Source: an uncultured Sphingomonadales bacterium (GTDB lineage Bacteria; Pseudomonadota; Alphaproteobacteria; Sphingomonadales; Sphingomonadaceae). From it: DNA of 50,329 bases. The stretch's first letter is position 1. Every line of letters begins with the position of its first letter. The translations under genes and the position numbers were made by a program. Shown here piece by piece: positions 50,186 to 50,329 of the stretch. The stretch is taken from the NCBI GenBank assembly GCA_903848655.1, contig CAINGT010000122.1, positions 1-50,329 of the forward strand. The letters run 5' to 3'. The notes beneath the pieces were generated by a model. That model was not told where the DNA came from. It saw nothing but the letters and a program-made list of their open reading frames with translations, and ran no database searches.

Positions 50186-50263
50186 CAGGCGTGGCTCCAT
50201 CGGCGACTACGGTTCAGTCATACCGGCGTGATGGCCGCTTGCGCCACGACAATTTGCGGCAAT

Positions 50264-50329
50264 CCGAGTCTGTTTCGAAAAAAAGCCACCCACCGCCCCG
50301 CACCCCCGGCCCAACCGCCCACAGGGTAC
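50264..50329. repeat. REP-type repeat (family b), partial at the window edge
   Basis: GAGTCTGTTTCGAAA followed by CACCGCCCCGCACCCCCGG and the closing CCCACAGGGTAC matches one arm of the pair at 11061-11210. The element is cut by the end of the window. Upstream of it, 50186-50263 is the leader of the KSI-like gene; nothing else was recognised there. Confidence 0.8.

Overview
The window looks like a chromosomal segment of a high-GC alphaproteobacterium, most likely a sphingomonad (Novosphingobium/Sphingomonas-like). The reasons are the order ctaB, small membrane protein, ctaG, ctaE, SURF1, thrC; a MucR/Ros-type zinc-finger regulator; the style of the DUF6152 and fumarylacetoacetate-hydrolase genes; and dense palindromic intergenic repeats. 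No phage, insertion sequence, transposase or CRISPR array was seen. About 52 protein genes and one tRNA are supported.

Region 1 (about 0.2-14.3 kb) is a catabolic island of 16 genes. An eight-gene minus-strand operon (6054 to 293), whose genes mostly overlap by 4 bases, encodes a flavocytochrome of the vanillyl-alcohol oxidase / p-cresol methylhydroxylase family (flavoprotein plus cytochrome c). Around it lie exported proteins of unknown function, including two copies of a DUF6152 + 'GDTLVV' protein pair, one at each end of the operon, and an NTF2-like protein with a Met/Pro-rich repeat. Divergent plus-strand genes encode an FAH-family hydrolase, an extradiol-type VOC dioxygenase, an SDR and a second NTF2-like protein. 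A further minus-strand set encodes an FAH paralogue, an HpsN-type member of the histidinol dehydrogenase family, an SDR and an MFS transporter. Together they suggest periplasmic oxidation of a para-substituted phenol, uptake, ring cleavage and hydrolysis. The substrate is not known, and no regulator gene is visible in the island.

Region 2 (14.5-28.5 kb) is housekeeping: purL, an epoxide-hydrolase-like enzyme, an exported thioredoxin-like protein, the cytochrome oxidase assembly set (ctaB, ctaG, ctaE, SURF1, without ctaC and ctaD), thrC, an rRNA-methyltransferase-like gene, folB, a FolM-like reductase, moaA-moaD-moaE, a lipoprotein and rplU-rpmA.

Region 3 (28.5-31.9 kb) holds mucR, a DUF3775-like gene, a small putative secreted protein and a DUF4398-like exported protein. 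It is unusually rich in copies of one two-hairpin repeat.

Region 4 (31.9-50.3 kb) holds a GGDEF-EAL protein, glmS and glmU, a phosphoglycolate phosphatase, tRNA-Gln, a carboxylesterase, a GT-C-like membrane protein with GtrA, a secreted alpha/beta hydrolase, a large HAD-like protein and a minus-strand run of KSI-like protein, GNAT, nitrilase, GDPD and low-molecular-weight phosphatase.

Three interspersed repeat families were found. (a) A GGAGG-type REP at 66-116 and, as an inverted pair, at 9588-9724. (b) A CACCGCCCCGCACC-type REP at 11061-11210 and at the right edge of the window. (c) A roughly 100-130 bp element with two hairpins, in about eight copies.
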